DNA from: Synergistaceae bacterium
GTDB lineage: Bacteria; Synergistota; Synergistia; Synergistales; Aminobacteriaceae
Assembly (NCBI GenBank): GCA_022837505.1
Contig: JALHFZ010000042.1
Coordinates: forward strand, 1-14,111
DNA length: 14,111 nt
Direction: 5' to 3'
The translations under genes were made by a program, and so were the position numbers. How positions within the stretch are numbered: position 1 is the first letter of the stretch; each line of letters starts with the position of its first letter. A model generated the notes under the pieces. That model did not search any database, was not told the origin of the DNA, and worked only from the letters and a program-made list of their open reading frames with translations. This document shows positions 7,202-14,012 of this stretch, one piece after another.

Positions 7202-8209
7202 TTATTCCCTGTTCGCCATGTAGCGGGCAAGATCAAGCATACGGGTGGAATATCCGTATTCATTGTCGTACCAGACCATGACGGTGGCGATCCGGTCGAG
7301 GATCACCCGTGTGCAGAGGGAGTCAATTATCCCCGAATGGGTGTTGCCGATGACGTCCGCCGAGACGATCTCCTCTTCGCAGTACTCTATGATTCCCTTG
7401 AGCTCTCCCTCGGCAGCCTCCTTCAGAGTGGCGTTCAGGGACTGCACGGTGACGTCCTTTTTGAGGGTCACGGTGATATCCGACAGGGAGCCGTCAACGA
7501 CGGGCACCCGCACGGCGATCATATCCATCCTGCCCGCAAGATCGGGAAAGAGGGGGATCATTGCCTTCGCGGCCCCTGTGGTGGCCGGAACAAGGGAGAG
7601 AGGGGCGGCCCGTCCTTTTCTGCCTCCTCTTCTCGCCGTATCCATGAGCATCTGGGAGGAAGTATAGGCATGAATGGAGGTCCCCATGAGGGATTCGATG
7701 CCGAAGGTTTCGTTCAGAATCTTGGTGACGGGGGCAAGGGAGTTTGTGGTGCAGGATGAATTGGAGACGATGACGTGCTTTGCCGGGTCGTACTGCTTTT
7801 CGTTTACGCCCACGACGACGGTAAGATCGGCGTCAGAGGAGGGGGCGCTCACGATGACTCTTTTTGCTCCCGCACGGACGTGGGCCATGGCCTTGTCCTT
7901 CTTCACAAAGGCACCGGTGCACTCGAGTACAACGTCCACTCCCAGTTCCTTCCAGGGGAGTTTTTCCGGGTCGTCCTCCTTGAAGAGAGGGATGCTTTTG
8001 CCGTTGATGATCAGGGCTTTATCCCCGGGTTCTACAGAAAACTTGGCCCTGCGGTGAATAGAATCATATTTTATGAGGTAGGCCATCTCCTCAGGGGTGG
8101 TACGGCAGTTCATAGCCACAAGTTCCACGTCATCCGGCCGTTCTTCCACGTAACAGCGCAAAAGAACTCTTCCGATCCTTCCAAGTCCGTTGATCGCAAT
8201 TTTTTTCAT
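7202..8209 (-). CDS. gap: Glyceraldehyde-3-phosphate dehydrogenase, copy 1 (probable NADP-preferring type)
   Basis: 335 residues, normal GAPDH length. It interconverts glyceraldehyde 3-phosphate and 1,3-bisphosphoglycerate in the cytoplasm. The N-terminus is INGLGRIGR. The active site is SNSSCTTN with Cys153, and the general base is His180 (HAYT). The C-terminal WYDNEYGYS is intact. Two cofactor positions depart from the NAD type. After VAMN comes Cys35-Arg36 instead of Asp-Leu (Asp32 of Bacillus GAPDH), and the S-loop has Thr191-Ala192 where NAD enzymes have Leu187-Pro188. NADP-using GapB of Bacillus also lacks that Asp. I therefore infer NADP preference and a biosynthetic (gluconeogenic) role. 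The start is set by homology with copy 2; the frame runs 22 codons further, through the promoter. The binding site GGGGGTG is weaker than that of copy 2. The gene sits behind gap2 but is separated from it by a terminator. Confidence 0.95.
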   Translation of the reverse strand: MKKIAINGLGRIGRVLLRCYVEERPDDVELVAMNCRTTPEEMAYLIKYDSIHRRAKFSVEPGDKALIINGKSIPLFKEDDPEKLPWKELGVDVVLECTGAFVKKDKAMAHVRAGAKRVIVSAPSSDADLTVVVGVNEKQYDPAKHVIVSNSSCTTNSLAPVTKILNETFGIESLMGTSIHAYTSSQMLMDTARRGGRKGRAAPLSLVPATTGAAKAMIPLFPDLAGRMDMIAVRVPVVDGSLSDITVTLKKDVTVQSLNATLKEAAEGELKGIIEYCEEEIVSADVIGNTHSGIIDSLCTRVILDRIATVMVWYDNEYGYSTRMLDLARYMANRE

Positions 8210-8255
8210 AAGAGCACCCCCAGAATTGGTGTAAGTACCTTCAGCTTCCCTGTAG

Positions 8256-8264
8256 ACTATACCA
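8256..8264 (-). promoter_or_regulatory. Extended -10 promoter of gap1
   Basis: TGG-TATAGT on the minus strand (5 of 6 in the hexamer plus the TGn extension). No consensus -35 at 16-18 bp. A TGGACA (8284-8289) lies 22 bp upstream, too far for a standard -35. Transcription would start near 8249, a leader of about 40 nt. Confidence 0.5.
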
Positions 8265-8275
8265 CTAAAAGACAT

Positions 8276-8300
8276 AATTGACCTGTCCAGAAGATCAATT
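8276..8300. repeat. Inverted repeat over the gap1 -35 region, candidate operator
   Basis: AATTGA (8276-8281) is repeated inverted as TCAATT (8295-8300) with a 13-nt centre. One G-T and one G-C pair can extend each arm to eight. It begins 14 bp upstream of the -10 hexamer, where a regulator would contact the polymerase site. Confidence 0.4.
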
Positions 8301-8325
8301 CAATAAAAGTACCAAATTTTTCATT

Positions 8326-8371
8326 AAAAAGACAAAGGAAACCCCGCTGCGATCCGGCGGGGTTTCCTTTG
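8326..8371 (-). terminator. Rho-independent terminator of gap2
   Basis: 15-bp perfect arms, CAAAGGAAACCCCGC (8333-8347) and its complement (8357-8371), with a 9-nt loop. On the minus strand a T-run (8326-8330) follows. It lies 45 bp after the gap2 stop and upstream of the gap1 promoter, so the two gap genes are separate transcription units. Confidence 0.92.
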
Positions 8372-8416
8372 CGGGATTGAATGATGAGGGGTGCGAGAAT
8401 ATTTCTTCGGTATTTT

Positions 8417-9433
8417 CTATGCCTTTGCAGCCCTGTTCGCCATGAACTGGGCAAGGTCGAGCATCCGGCTGGCATAGCCGTACTCATTGTCATACCAGAC
8501 CATGACCTTGGCTATCCGGTCGACGATGACCTTGGTGGAGGGTGCGTCCACGACGCCGGAATGGCTGTTTCCGATGATGTCCGAGGAGACGATCTCCTCG
8601 TCGTTGTATGCGATGATCCCCTTGTATTCTCCCTCTGCTGCCTTCTTCAATGCGGCGTTTATGGATTCCACAGAGACATCCCTTTTGAAGACCATGGTGA
8701 TGTCCGACAGGGAGCCGTCAGGTACGGGAACCCGGACGGCGATCATGTCCATCCTCCCGTCGAGATCGGGAAAGAGGGGGATCATGGCCTTCGCTGCTCC
8801 TGTGGTGGCAGGCACGAGGGAAAGAGCCGCAGCCCGCCCCTTTCTCCCCTTTCCGACGGGGGAGTCCACGATGGCCTGGCTTGAGGTATAGGCATGGATC
8901 GTGGTCCCCAGAAGGGAGTCGATTCCAAAGGCTTCGTCAAGAACCCTGGTCACCGGCCCGAGGGAGTTGGTGGTGCATGAGGCGTTGGAGACGATCACAT
9001 GCCTGGCCGGGTCGTACTGATCCTGATTGACCCCGAGGACGATCATGATATCCGGGTCTGGAGACGGAGCGCTTATGATGACCCTCCTGGCTCCCGCCGT
9101 GATGTGAGCCATGGCCTTCTCTCTTTTTGTGAAGAACCCTGTGCATTCGAGGACCACATCCACCTCAAGCTCTTTCCAGGGAAGCTTTGACGGGTCCTTT
9201 TCACTGAAAAAGGGGATGGTTCTGCCGTCGAGGATGAGCGCATCCTCTCCGGCTTCCACCGGAAATCTGGCCTGACCGTGGACTGAGTCGTATTTGATGA
9301 GGTAGGCCATATCCTCCGACGATGTGAGGTCGTTCATGGCGACAAGTTCCACATTTTCAGGCTTTACGTCCATGTAGCGGCGCAGCACGAGCCGTCCGAT
9401 TCTTCCGAGTCCGTTGATAGCAATTTTTTTCAT
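8417..9433 (-). CDS. gap: Glyceraldehyde-3-phosphate dehydrogenase, copy 2 (probable NAD-dependent type)
   Basis: 338 residues. It aligns with copy 1 without internal gaps at about 70% identity by hand count. Active-site Cys is in SNASCTTN, His in HAYT, and the C-terminus reads WYDNEYGYA. It keeps Asp35-Leu36 after VAMN (Asp32 of Bacillus GAPDH, which contacts the adenosine ribose and excludes the NADP phosphate) and has a Pro at the S-loop 188 position (VDSPVGKG). Both features mark an NAD-using, classically glycolytic enzyme. Like copy 1, its S-loop has GRKGRAA in place of the common LRRARAA, showing shared ancestry within this lineage. The start has GGAGGTG 6 nt upstream. Its promoter is at 9622-9649, giving a long leader, and a strong terminator follows the gene. 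Confidence 0.97.
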   Translation of the reverse strand: MKKIAINGLGRIGRLVLRRYMDVKPENVELVAMNDLTSSEDMAYLIKYDSVHGQARFPVEAGEDALILDGRTIPFFSEKDPSKLPWKELEVDVVLECTGFFTKREKAMAHITAGARRVIISAPSPDPDIMIVLGVNQDQYDPARHVIVSNASCTTNSLGPVTRVLDEAFGIDSLLGTTIHAYTSSQAIVDSPVGKGRKGRAAALSLVPATTGAAKAMIPLFPDLDGRMDMIAVRVPVPDGSLSDITMVFKRDVSVESINAALKKAAEGEYKGIIAYNDEEIVSSDIIGNSHSGVVDAPSTKVIVDRIAKVMVWYDNEYGYASRMLDLAQFMANRAAKA

Positions 9434-9576
9434 CAGAGCACCTCCAGAATAAGTCTCATGTTTCTCTCTTTTGCACTGTCCTTTGTTGTCTTATCCATTC
9501 TCAATCGCAGAAAAATCATTGTCTATCTGCATTTTTCTCTTAAAAGGGCCGTATACGCCCCTGGCTTCATGTCCTC

Positions 9577-9620
9577 TTTCAGCAGCCGAGATGAAGGGGA
9601 TATTCTCCCTTCTGCTGAAA
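9577..9620. repeat. Hairpin at the 5' end of the gap2 leader
   Basis: TTTCAGCAG (9577-9585) pairs with CTGCTGAAA (9612-9620). Inside it AAGGG (9594-9598) pairs with CCCTT (9607-9611), leaving an 8-nt one-sided bulge. The predicted gap2 transcription start (near 9615) falls within the outer arm, so the mRNA would begin in this hairpin. Confidence 0.6.
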
Positions 9621-9621
9621 T

Positions 9622-9649
9622 ATTTTAAAGTACAGAATCATCCTGTCCA
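9622..9649 (-). promoter_or_regulatory. Sigma-70-type promoter of gap2
   Basis: On the minus strand: TGGACA (5 of 6, 9644-9649), a 16-bp spacer, and TAAAAT (5 of 6, 9622-9627), with A/T-rich DNA upstream. It is the best promoter in this gap and would give a leader of about 180 nt. Confidence 0.6.
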
Positions 9650-9662
9650 AAATCTTTTTGGA
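9646..9662. repeat. 17-bp palindrome overlapping the gap2 -35, candidate operator
   Basis: TCCAAAA-TCT-TTTTGGA is a perfect inverted repeat with 7-bp arms. It covers part of the -35 hexamer (9644-9649) and the bases upstream, a classic repressor or activator position. No regulator is identified. Confidence 0.45.
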
Positions 9663-9695
9663 TAAGAGTGATATTTTACCACAAAAAGGGTGGTT

Positions 9696-9757
9696 GCCCT
9701 CCAGGGAATTATTGATTTCAACCCCTAAGTTTGAGGAGGAATTGGCCCTGGAAGGGC
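9696..9757. repeat. Imperfect inverted repeat upstream of the gap2 promoter
   Basis: GCCCTCCAGGGAATT (9696-9710) is the near-complement of AATTGGCCCTGGAAGGGC (9740-9757), with one extra A and a GG insertion, around a 29-nt loop. There is no T-run on either side, so it is not an obvious terminator. Confidence 0.4.
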
Positions 9758-9829
9758 AGAGAATTCCAAATTTTTTGCTGCTGTTCATCAAAGGGAGGGG
9801 CGGACGGCCCTTCCGGCGGGAACTGCCGG

Positions 9830-11038
9830 TCAGGCTGCAGGGGCCTTTTTTACTTCACTCCCCTTTTTTCTCCGTCCGAGCCACCAGACTGCCGTCAGGG
9901 CAGTGAGGGGGATGGTCAGAAGCAGCCCCATGGTCCCCGCAAGGCTCCGGAGGATTTCCTGGGCGATGTGGGGGTCATTCAGAAGGGAGAGAAGGTCGAT
10001 CCCCTCCATGGCAATGAGGACGACGAAGGGGAGGGAGCTTCCCAGGTAGGCCAGCAGAAGGGTGTTGATCATGCTTCCGAGGATCTCCTTGCCCACGGAG
10101 ATCCCCCCCTGCCAGAGGCGCCTGCCGGAAATGCCGGGATCGTAGGTAAAAAGCTCGGCCATGGAGGAGGAGATTGAAATGGCCACGTCGAGGACGGCCC
10201 CGATTGAGCCGACGATGATCGCCGCGAGAAGCAGCCCTTTCATGGAGAGGGCGGGGGCCATGGATGAAAGGAGGGCCGCACTGTCTCCGTCGAGACCGGT
10301 GAGCTGCCAGAGCTCCACCATGAGCCATGCGGCCGCCGAGGCCGCGGTGATTCCCCCGAGGGCTCCCAGAAAGGGGATTGGCCAAAGACCGGGAGACCGG
10401 ACGACGAAGACGATCGTCACGAGGGAGACCCCCGCCACGGCCAGAATAGCCAGGGGGATAGGGGAAAAGCCCTCCGCTGCCCGGGGGACGAACCACCCGA
10501 GGAGGAGGAGAAGGGAGAGAAAAAGGCCTGCCATGGCCTTGATCCCGCTCAGCCCCGCAGCCCCTGCGAGGATCAGGCAGGCTGCGGTGATGAAGGCTGT
10601 CACGGCGGGAATTCTGTAGCGGTCGCTGATGGAGTACTGAATTTCGCCGTCGTCAAAGGTATCGGAGAGAAGAAGGTACTCCCGCCCAGGCAGGAGGGCG
10701 AGCTTGCTGTCGGTCAGACGGACGGCCTCAATCGTTCCGGTGGTCCCCCTTTCGGGGCCGCTTCGCCGGGAGATTTCAACGGTAATCCTCTCCGTCTGCC
10801 ACCCGTCCCCCTCCTCCGGGCTTTCCGTCGTGACGCCGACGATTTTTTCGACGGTGATCACGGCGAAATCCTCCCCGCTCCACCGGGAAAGGGCGATGCG
10901 GTCTACCCCCCGGGCGACCATCCAGGTCAGGAGGGGCAGGACGAGAAGGAAAAAAGCGAGTCTTCCCACCCTCTTTTTAAGGAAGAATTGCCTCTCCTCC
11001 GCCCCTTTGGCCTTACTCCCCTGTACGGGCCGATCCAT
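9830..11038 (-). CDS. YibE/F-like multipass membrane protein
   Basis: 402 residues, recognised from GSIGAVLDVAISISSSMAEL (about 277-296) and VGKEILGSMINTLLLAYLGS (315-334), hallmarks of the YibE/F family. Predicted layout: a first membrane segment at 26-41, an outside domain of about 100 residues (45-140), then about seven more segments near 144-163, 167-183, 191-211, 220-243, 267-283, 324-345 and 364-387. The function of the family is not established; a transport role is often assumed. The start codon lies inside the end of the oxidoreductase gene (26-bp overlap), preceded only by a weak GGA a few bases away, so translation probably depends on coupling. No clear terminator follows. Confidence 0.88.
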   Translation of the reverse strand: MDRPVQGSKAKGAEERQFFLKKRVGRLAFFLLVLPLLTWMVARGVDRIALSRWSGEDFAVITVEKIVGVTTESPEEGDGWQTERITVEISRRSGPERGTTGTIEAVRLTDSKLALLPGREYLLLSDTFDDGEIQYSISDRYRIPAVTAFITAACLILAGAAGLSGIKAMAGLFLSLLLLLGWFVPRAAEGFSPIPLAILAVAGVSLVTIVFVVRSPGLWPIPFLGALGGITAASAAAWLMVELWQLTGLDGDSAALLSSMAPALSMKGLLLAAIIVGSIGAVLDVAISISSSMAELFTYDPGISGRRLWQGGISVGKEILGSMINTLLLAYLGSSLPFVVLIAMEGIDLLSLLNDPHIAQEILRSLAGTMGLLLTIPLTALTAVWWLGRRKKGSEVKKAPAA

Positions 11039-12860
11039 CTTCCGTCAGGGGGATGCAGTCCTCCAGCCCGAGGGAGCGGAGGGTTTCGGGAAGGGGGATC
11101 CCTTCGGAGCTCCACCCCCGTGCCGGGTAGTATTCGTCGAGCTGAAACTGAAGGTCGGGAAGGGTATCGGCCGAGCCGCCCGTCCCCCTCGGTTCCTTCA
11201 GGATGCGCTCCGGAAGGGAGTCGTCCTCCCTCGTCAGCCCGCAGGCCACGTTGAATACCCTCTTGAGGTTGAAGATCCGCGCCCCCGTCTCGAAAAGCTC
11301 CTCTCTGTTCACATCCCACCCGGTGATGCCGTTGAGCCAGACGAGGATGTCGTCGAGGGATGTCACCGAGAAGGGGAATTTGCACATCTTCAGGGAGTCG
11401 AGGACCCCCATCATGTTCTGGAGGGGGACGTTCAGCTTTCCCTTCCCCTCATCCACGGTGCGGTTGAGGACGGTATCGACCCCCAGTTCCGGGTAGGTCA
11501 CGTTTCTCTCGGCGGAATAGGTGAACCCCGAGAGATGGCAGGCTCCACGGTTCGACGTGGCGTACCCCGTGGCGAGGCTCTTGTAGCACCGGGGGTCGTG
11601 GGCAGGGAAGTCCATCCCCTTTGAATGAATGGCGTACCGTTCCGCCCCCTTGCCGATCCGCTCCGCTGCCTTTCTGGTTCCGTCGGCAAGGACAGCTCCG
11701 AAACCTCTCTTCTCCACAATGTCGCCGAGAAGGCGGACCATTGCCTCTCCGTCCCCCCAATGGAGGGGGTATCCGACCTCTTTCTCGGTGATGATCCCCC
11801 GCTCAAAGAGCTCCATGGCAAAGGCCACGGCGGACCCTCCGGATATGGTATCAATTCCGGCCCGGTTGCAGAGGTCGTTTCCTCTGCCGATGGCCTTGAG
11901 GTCGCTGATGAGGCAGTTGCTTCCGAGCATTCCGATGGTCTCATACTCCGGCCCGCCTCCGGAGATGCCGTCGAAGGCCACCTCCCGGCCGCACCGGATG
12001 GGGCAGGCCATGCACCCCCAGTTCCCCGTGAGGATGGTCTCCGCCATGGCCTCGCCGGTGACAGACTGCACCTCCGGCCAGGACCCCTGGCTCCAGTTCT
12101 TCAGGGGAAGGTCTCCGTTTTTCTCCGAGAGGGTCACCCCTCCCGCGGTGCCGAGCTTCGTCATGGCGGTGAGCTTCTCCCGGTAGTACTTCGACTTCTC
12201 CGCCGACTTGGCCCGGACAGCCTTCTCGTCGGCCATGACCGTCCTGGCGCTCCCCCGGGCGACGATCGCCTTGAGGTTTTTCGACCCCATGACGGCACCG
12301 AGGCCGCCCCGTCCCGCTGCCCTGGCATGGGAGCCGTCGTGCATTATATTGGCCAGGGCAATCTGCCGCTCTCCCGCAGTGCCGATACAGGCCACCCCGG
12401 CGGGCTTCCCCTCCCGCTCGAGCAGCAGTTCCTCCGTCTCGAAGGAATCCTTTCCCCAGAGGAAGGAGCCGTCTTTGATCTCTATCTTTCCGTCGATAAC
12501 GGCGAGATAGACGGGGGAGGAGGCTTTGCCGAGGATGACGATGCCGTCGTACCCTCCCCGCTTGAGGTGAAAGCCGAAGAAGCCTCCGCAGTCCGATTCG
12601 CCGAAGACCCCCGTGAGGGGGGATTTGCTCACGATCTGATGCCGTCCCGACGTGGGGATTCCCGTCCCCTGGAAGGGGCCGTTCATGAAGATGAGGGGGT
12701 TGTCCGGCGAGAGGGGGTCGGCGGCGGGAGAACCGTGAAGAAAGAGAAGATAGGTTCCGAGGCCGGAGCCGCCGATATATTTTCGGAGCACATCCTCAGG
12801 AATCGTCTGATCCGTTATCTTTCTTCCGGTGAGATCCACAAGGGCTATTTTGAATTCCAT
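11013..12860 (-). CDS. Aldehyde:ferredoxin oxidoreductase family protein (tungstopterin enzyme)
   Basis: 615 residues, the usual AOR length. The family oxidises aldehydes to acids with ferredoxin as acceptor, using a tungsten bis-pterin cofactor and one [4Fe-4S] cluster, in the cytoplasm of anaerobes. Visible marks: the N-terminal pterin domain (ALVDLTGRKI, GGSGLGTYLL, NGPFQGTGIPTSGR); the signature RAAGRGGLGAVMGSKNLKAI (180-199); cluster ligands C283, C286 and C290 (GCMACPIRC) plus C540 (ACGLTREDDSLP). All four cluster cysteines are present. The start has AGGAGG 8 nt upstream. The gene follows chrA copy 2 by 58 bp with no evident terminator and overlaps the YibE/F start. The true substrate cannot be read from sequence; amino-acid-derived aldehydes are plausible in a peptide fermenter. 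No ferredoxin or pterin gene is in view. Confidence 0.95.
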   Translation of the reverse strand: MEFKIALVDLTGRKITDQTIPEDVLRKYIGGSGLGTYLLFLHGSPAADPLSPDNPLIFMNGPFQGTGIPTSGRHQIVSKSPLTGVFGESDCGGFFGFHLKRGGYDGIVILGKASSPVYLAVIDGKIEIKDGSFLWGKDSFETEELLLEREGKPAGVACIGTAGERQIALANIMHDGSHARAAGRGGLGAVMGSKNLKAIVARGSARTVMADEKAVRAKSAEKSKYYREKLTAMTKLGTAGGVTLSEKNGDLPLKNWSQGSWPEVQSVTGEAMAETILTGNWGCMACPIRCGREVAFDGISGGGPEYETIGMLGSNCLISDLKAIGRGNDLCNRAGIDTISGGSAVAFAMELFERGIITEKEVGYPLHWGDGEAMVRLLGDIVEKRGFGAVLADGTRKAAERIGKGAERYAIHSKGMDFPAHDPRCYKSLATGYATSNRGACHLSGFTYSAERNVTYPELGVDTVLNRTVDEGKGKLNVPLQNMMGVLDSLKMCKFPFSVTSLDDILVWLNGITGWDVNREELFETGARIFNLKRVFNVACGLTREDDSLPERILKEPRGTGGSADTLPDLQFQLDEYYPARGWSSEGIPLPETLRSLGLEDCIPLTEDGSARTGE

Positions 12861-12918
12861 GGGTGATTCCTCCTTTTTGTCCTTTTAATAAAGTTCTGAC
12901 TGCATCCGCTGATCTTTT

Positions 12919-13455
12919 TCAAAAGAGAAGATACCCCGCAACCCCTGCTCCGAGAAGCAGAAGCTGGGGGAACCGCTTGAAGAGGGGGAATTTTGTGGCC
13001 GCCCAAAGGCCCCCCGTCAGAAGCCAGAGTCTTTTATCCTGAATGATCGGCCGAAGGACCATCCAGAAGGCCGTGAAGAGCATCCCCGTCACCACCGGAC
13101 GGAGGGCCTTCTGCACTTTTTTCGTCCCTTCCTTCCATCTTCCCGTCGTCTTCGAGAGAAGCCATGTGACGGCGATAATGACGGCGAGGGGTGCGCCGAT
13201 GACTGAGGCGGTCGCCACGGCCGATCCGGCGAACCCGGCTATCCGGTACCCCACGAAGGTCGCGGCATTCACCGCAATGGGGCCGGGGGTCATCTGGGCG
13301 AGGGAGACCACCTCGGCAAACCCCCTTTCCGTCAGCCACGGCCTGCTGACCACCAGTTCATAGTGGATGAAGGGGATGGTGGCCAGTCCGCCGCCGAAGG
13401 CCCCGAGGCCTATTTTCATGAAGGTCAGGGCGAGGATGAAAAGTTCCCCGATCAT
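12919..13455 (-). CDS. Short-chain chromate transporter family protein, second half (ChrA-like)
   Basis: 178 residues, half the size of the long fused ChrA. Motifs: FMKIGLGAFGGGLATIPFI (residues 12-30), a conserved YELV-WLT stretch, and AQMTPGPIAVNAATFVGYRIAG (about 53-74). Several hydrophobic membrane segments follow. CHR proteins move chromate, and probably other oxyanions, across the inner membrane; short forms work as pairs with opposite topology. The start at 13453-13455 overlaps the stop of the preceding half (ATGA), a sign of coupled translation at equal amounts. The frame is open 40 codons further, but that part lies within the preceding gene and is not ChrA-like. The true substrate is unknown. 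Confidence 0.92.
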   Translation of the reverse strand: MIGELFILALTFMKIGLGAFGGGLATIPFIHYELVVSRPWLTERGFAEVVSLAQMTPGPIAVNAATFVGYRIAGFAGSAVATASVIGAPLAVIIAVTWLLSKTTGRWKEGTKKVQKALRPVVTGMLFTAFWMVLRPIIQDKRLWLLTGGLWAATKFPLFKRFPQLLLLGAGVAGYLLF

Positions 13456-13982
13456 TTTCCCTTTACTCCGAGGGCGAGACGAAGGGCCAGTCCGCCGCCG
13501 AGGGCCAGAAAGGGTGAGAGTTTCAGCCCCATCAAAAGGACGACCACGAGAAGAAAGGCCGAAAAGTCCTTCCATCCGTCCATGACGGTGATCTTCGCCA
13601 TGCCGTAGACCACCTGTCCGATGATGACCGCCACGGCGCAGGAGGCGCCCAGGAAGAAGGCCGAGACTGAGGGAGTGTCGAGAGAGGAAAGGAGAAAATG
13701 GGAGAGGAGGAGGATGGCGAGAAAGGGAGGCAGGCTCGTGCCGAGGACGGCAATGACCGCCCCCCGTCTTCCGGCGAGTTTTTTTCCCGCCAGCCAGGAG
13801 ACGTTCACCGCAATCGGCCCGGGAAAGGCGGTGGCATAGACGATCATATCGGTGATCTCGCCGGTAGAAAGCCTGCCGGTGTCCCGCAGCTCTCTTTCGA
13901 GAAATCCGATCATGACAATGCCGCCGCCGAAGGTAAAGGCCCCCATACGAAGAAAAAGAAAAAACAGAGATATCATCGCCAT
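13452..13982 (-). CDS. Short-chain chromate transporter family protein, first half (ChrA-like)
   Basis: 176 residues. Motifs: FLRMGAFTFGGGIVMIGFLE (10-29), and FPGPIAVNVSWLAGKKLAGRRG (about 53-74), the PGP-AVN signature of the CHR family. Hydrophobic segments dominate the remainder. It should pair with the next gene to form the working transporter in the inner membrane. Two in-frame ATGs exist (13980-13982 and 13974-13976). GAGGGG lies 6 nt before the first, so I chose that one. The gene begins 30 bp after the end of a partial CDS on the same strand and could be part of its transcript. Confidence 0.92.
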   Translation of the reverse strand: MAMISLFFLFLRMGAFTFGGGIVMIGFLERELRDTGRLSTGEITDMIVYATAFPGPIAVNVSWLAGKKLAGRRGAVIAVLGTSLPPFLAILLLSHFLLSSLDTPSVSAFFLGASCAVAVIIGQVVYGMAKITVMDGWKDFSAFLLVVVLLMGLKLSPFLALGGGLALRLALGVKGK

Positions 13983-14012
13983 GGAGATCCCCTCTTCAGG
14001 AACAGGATTTTC

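Larger units (their letters stand above)
9434..9829. other. 396-bp non-coding stretch between gap2 and the YibE/F gene
   Basis: This stretch is more AT-rich than its surroundings and I see no convincing gene. It holds the gap2 promoter and leader, a palindrome at the -35, a 5' leader hairpin, and a larger imperfect inverted repeat (9696-9757). Near the yibE/F stop there is a short CCGGC/GCCGG hairpin (9813-9829) without a T-run, so I do not call a terminator. No tRNA or known riboswitch pattern was recognised. Confidence 0.7.

Noticed and set aside
8210..8275. 22-codon N-terminal extension of gap1
   Set aside because: It would be read from the promoter and leader, is absent from gap2, and GAPDH begins at MKKIAINGLGR.
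9579..9791. 70-codon minus-strand frame in the gap2 upstream region
   Set aside because: It covers the predicted gap2 promoter and hairpin, has no ribosome binding site I can support, and shows an amino-acid mix typical of AT-rich non-coding DNA.
9806..9852. Plus-strand hairpin GGCCC...GGGGCC followed by TTTTTT
   Set aside because: It looks like a terminator, but the T-run encodes the Lys-Lys near the YibE/F C-terminus, and no plus-strand gene precedes it.
13456..13575. 40-codon extension of the second ChrA half
   Set aside because: It lies wholly within the first half gene. The ATGA overlap gives a natural start, and the extension is Arg/Pro-rich without ChrA motifs.
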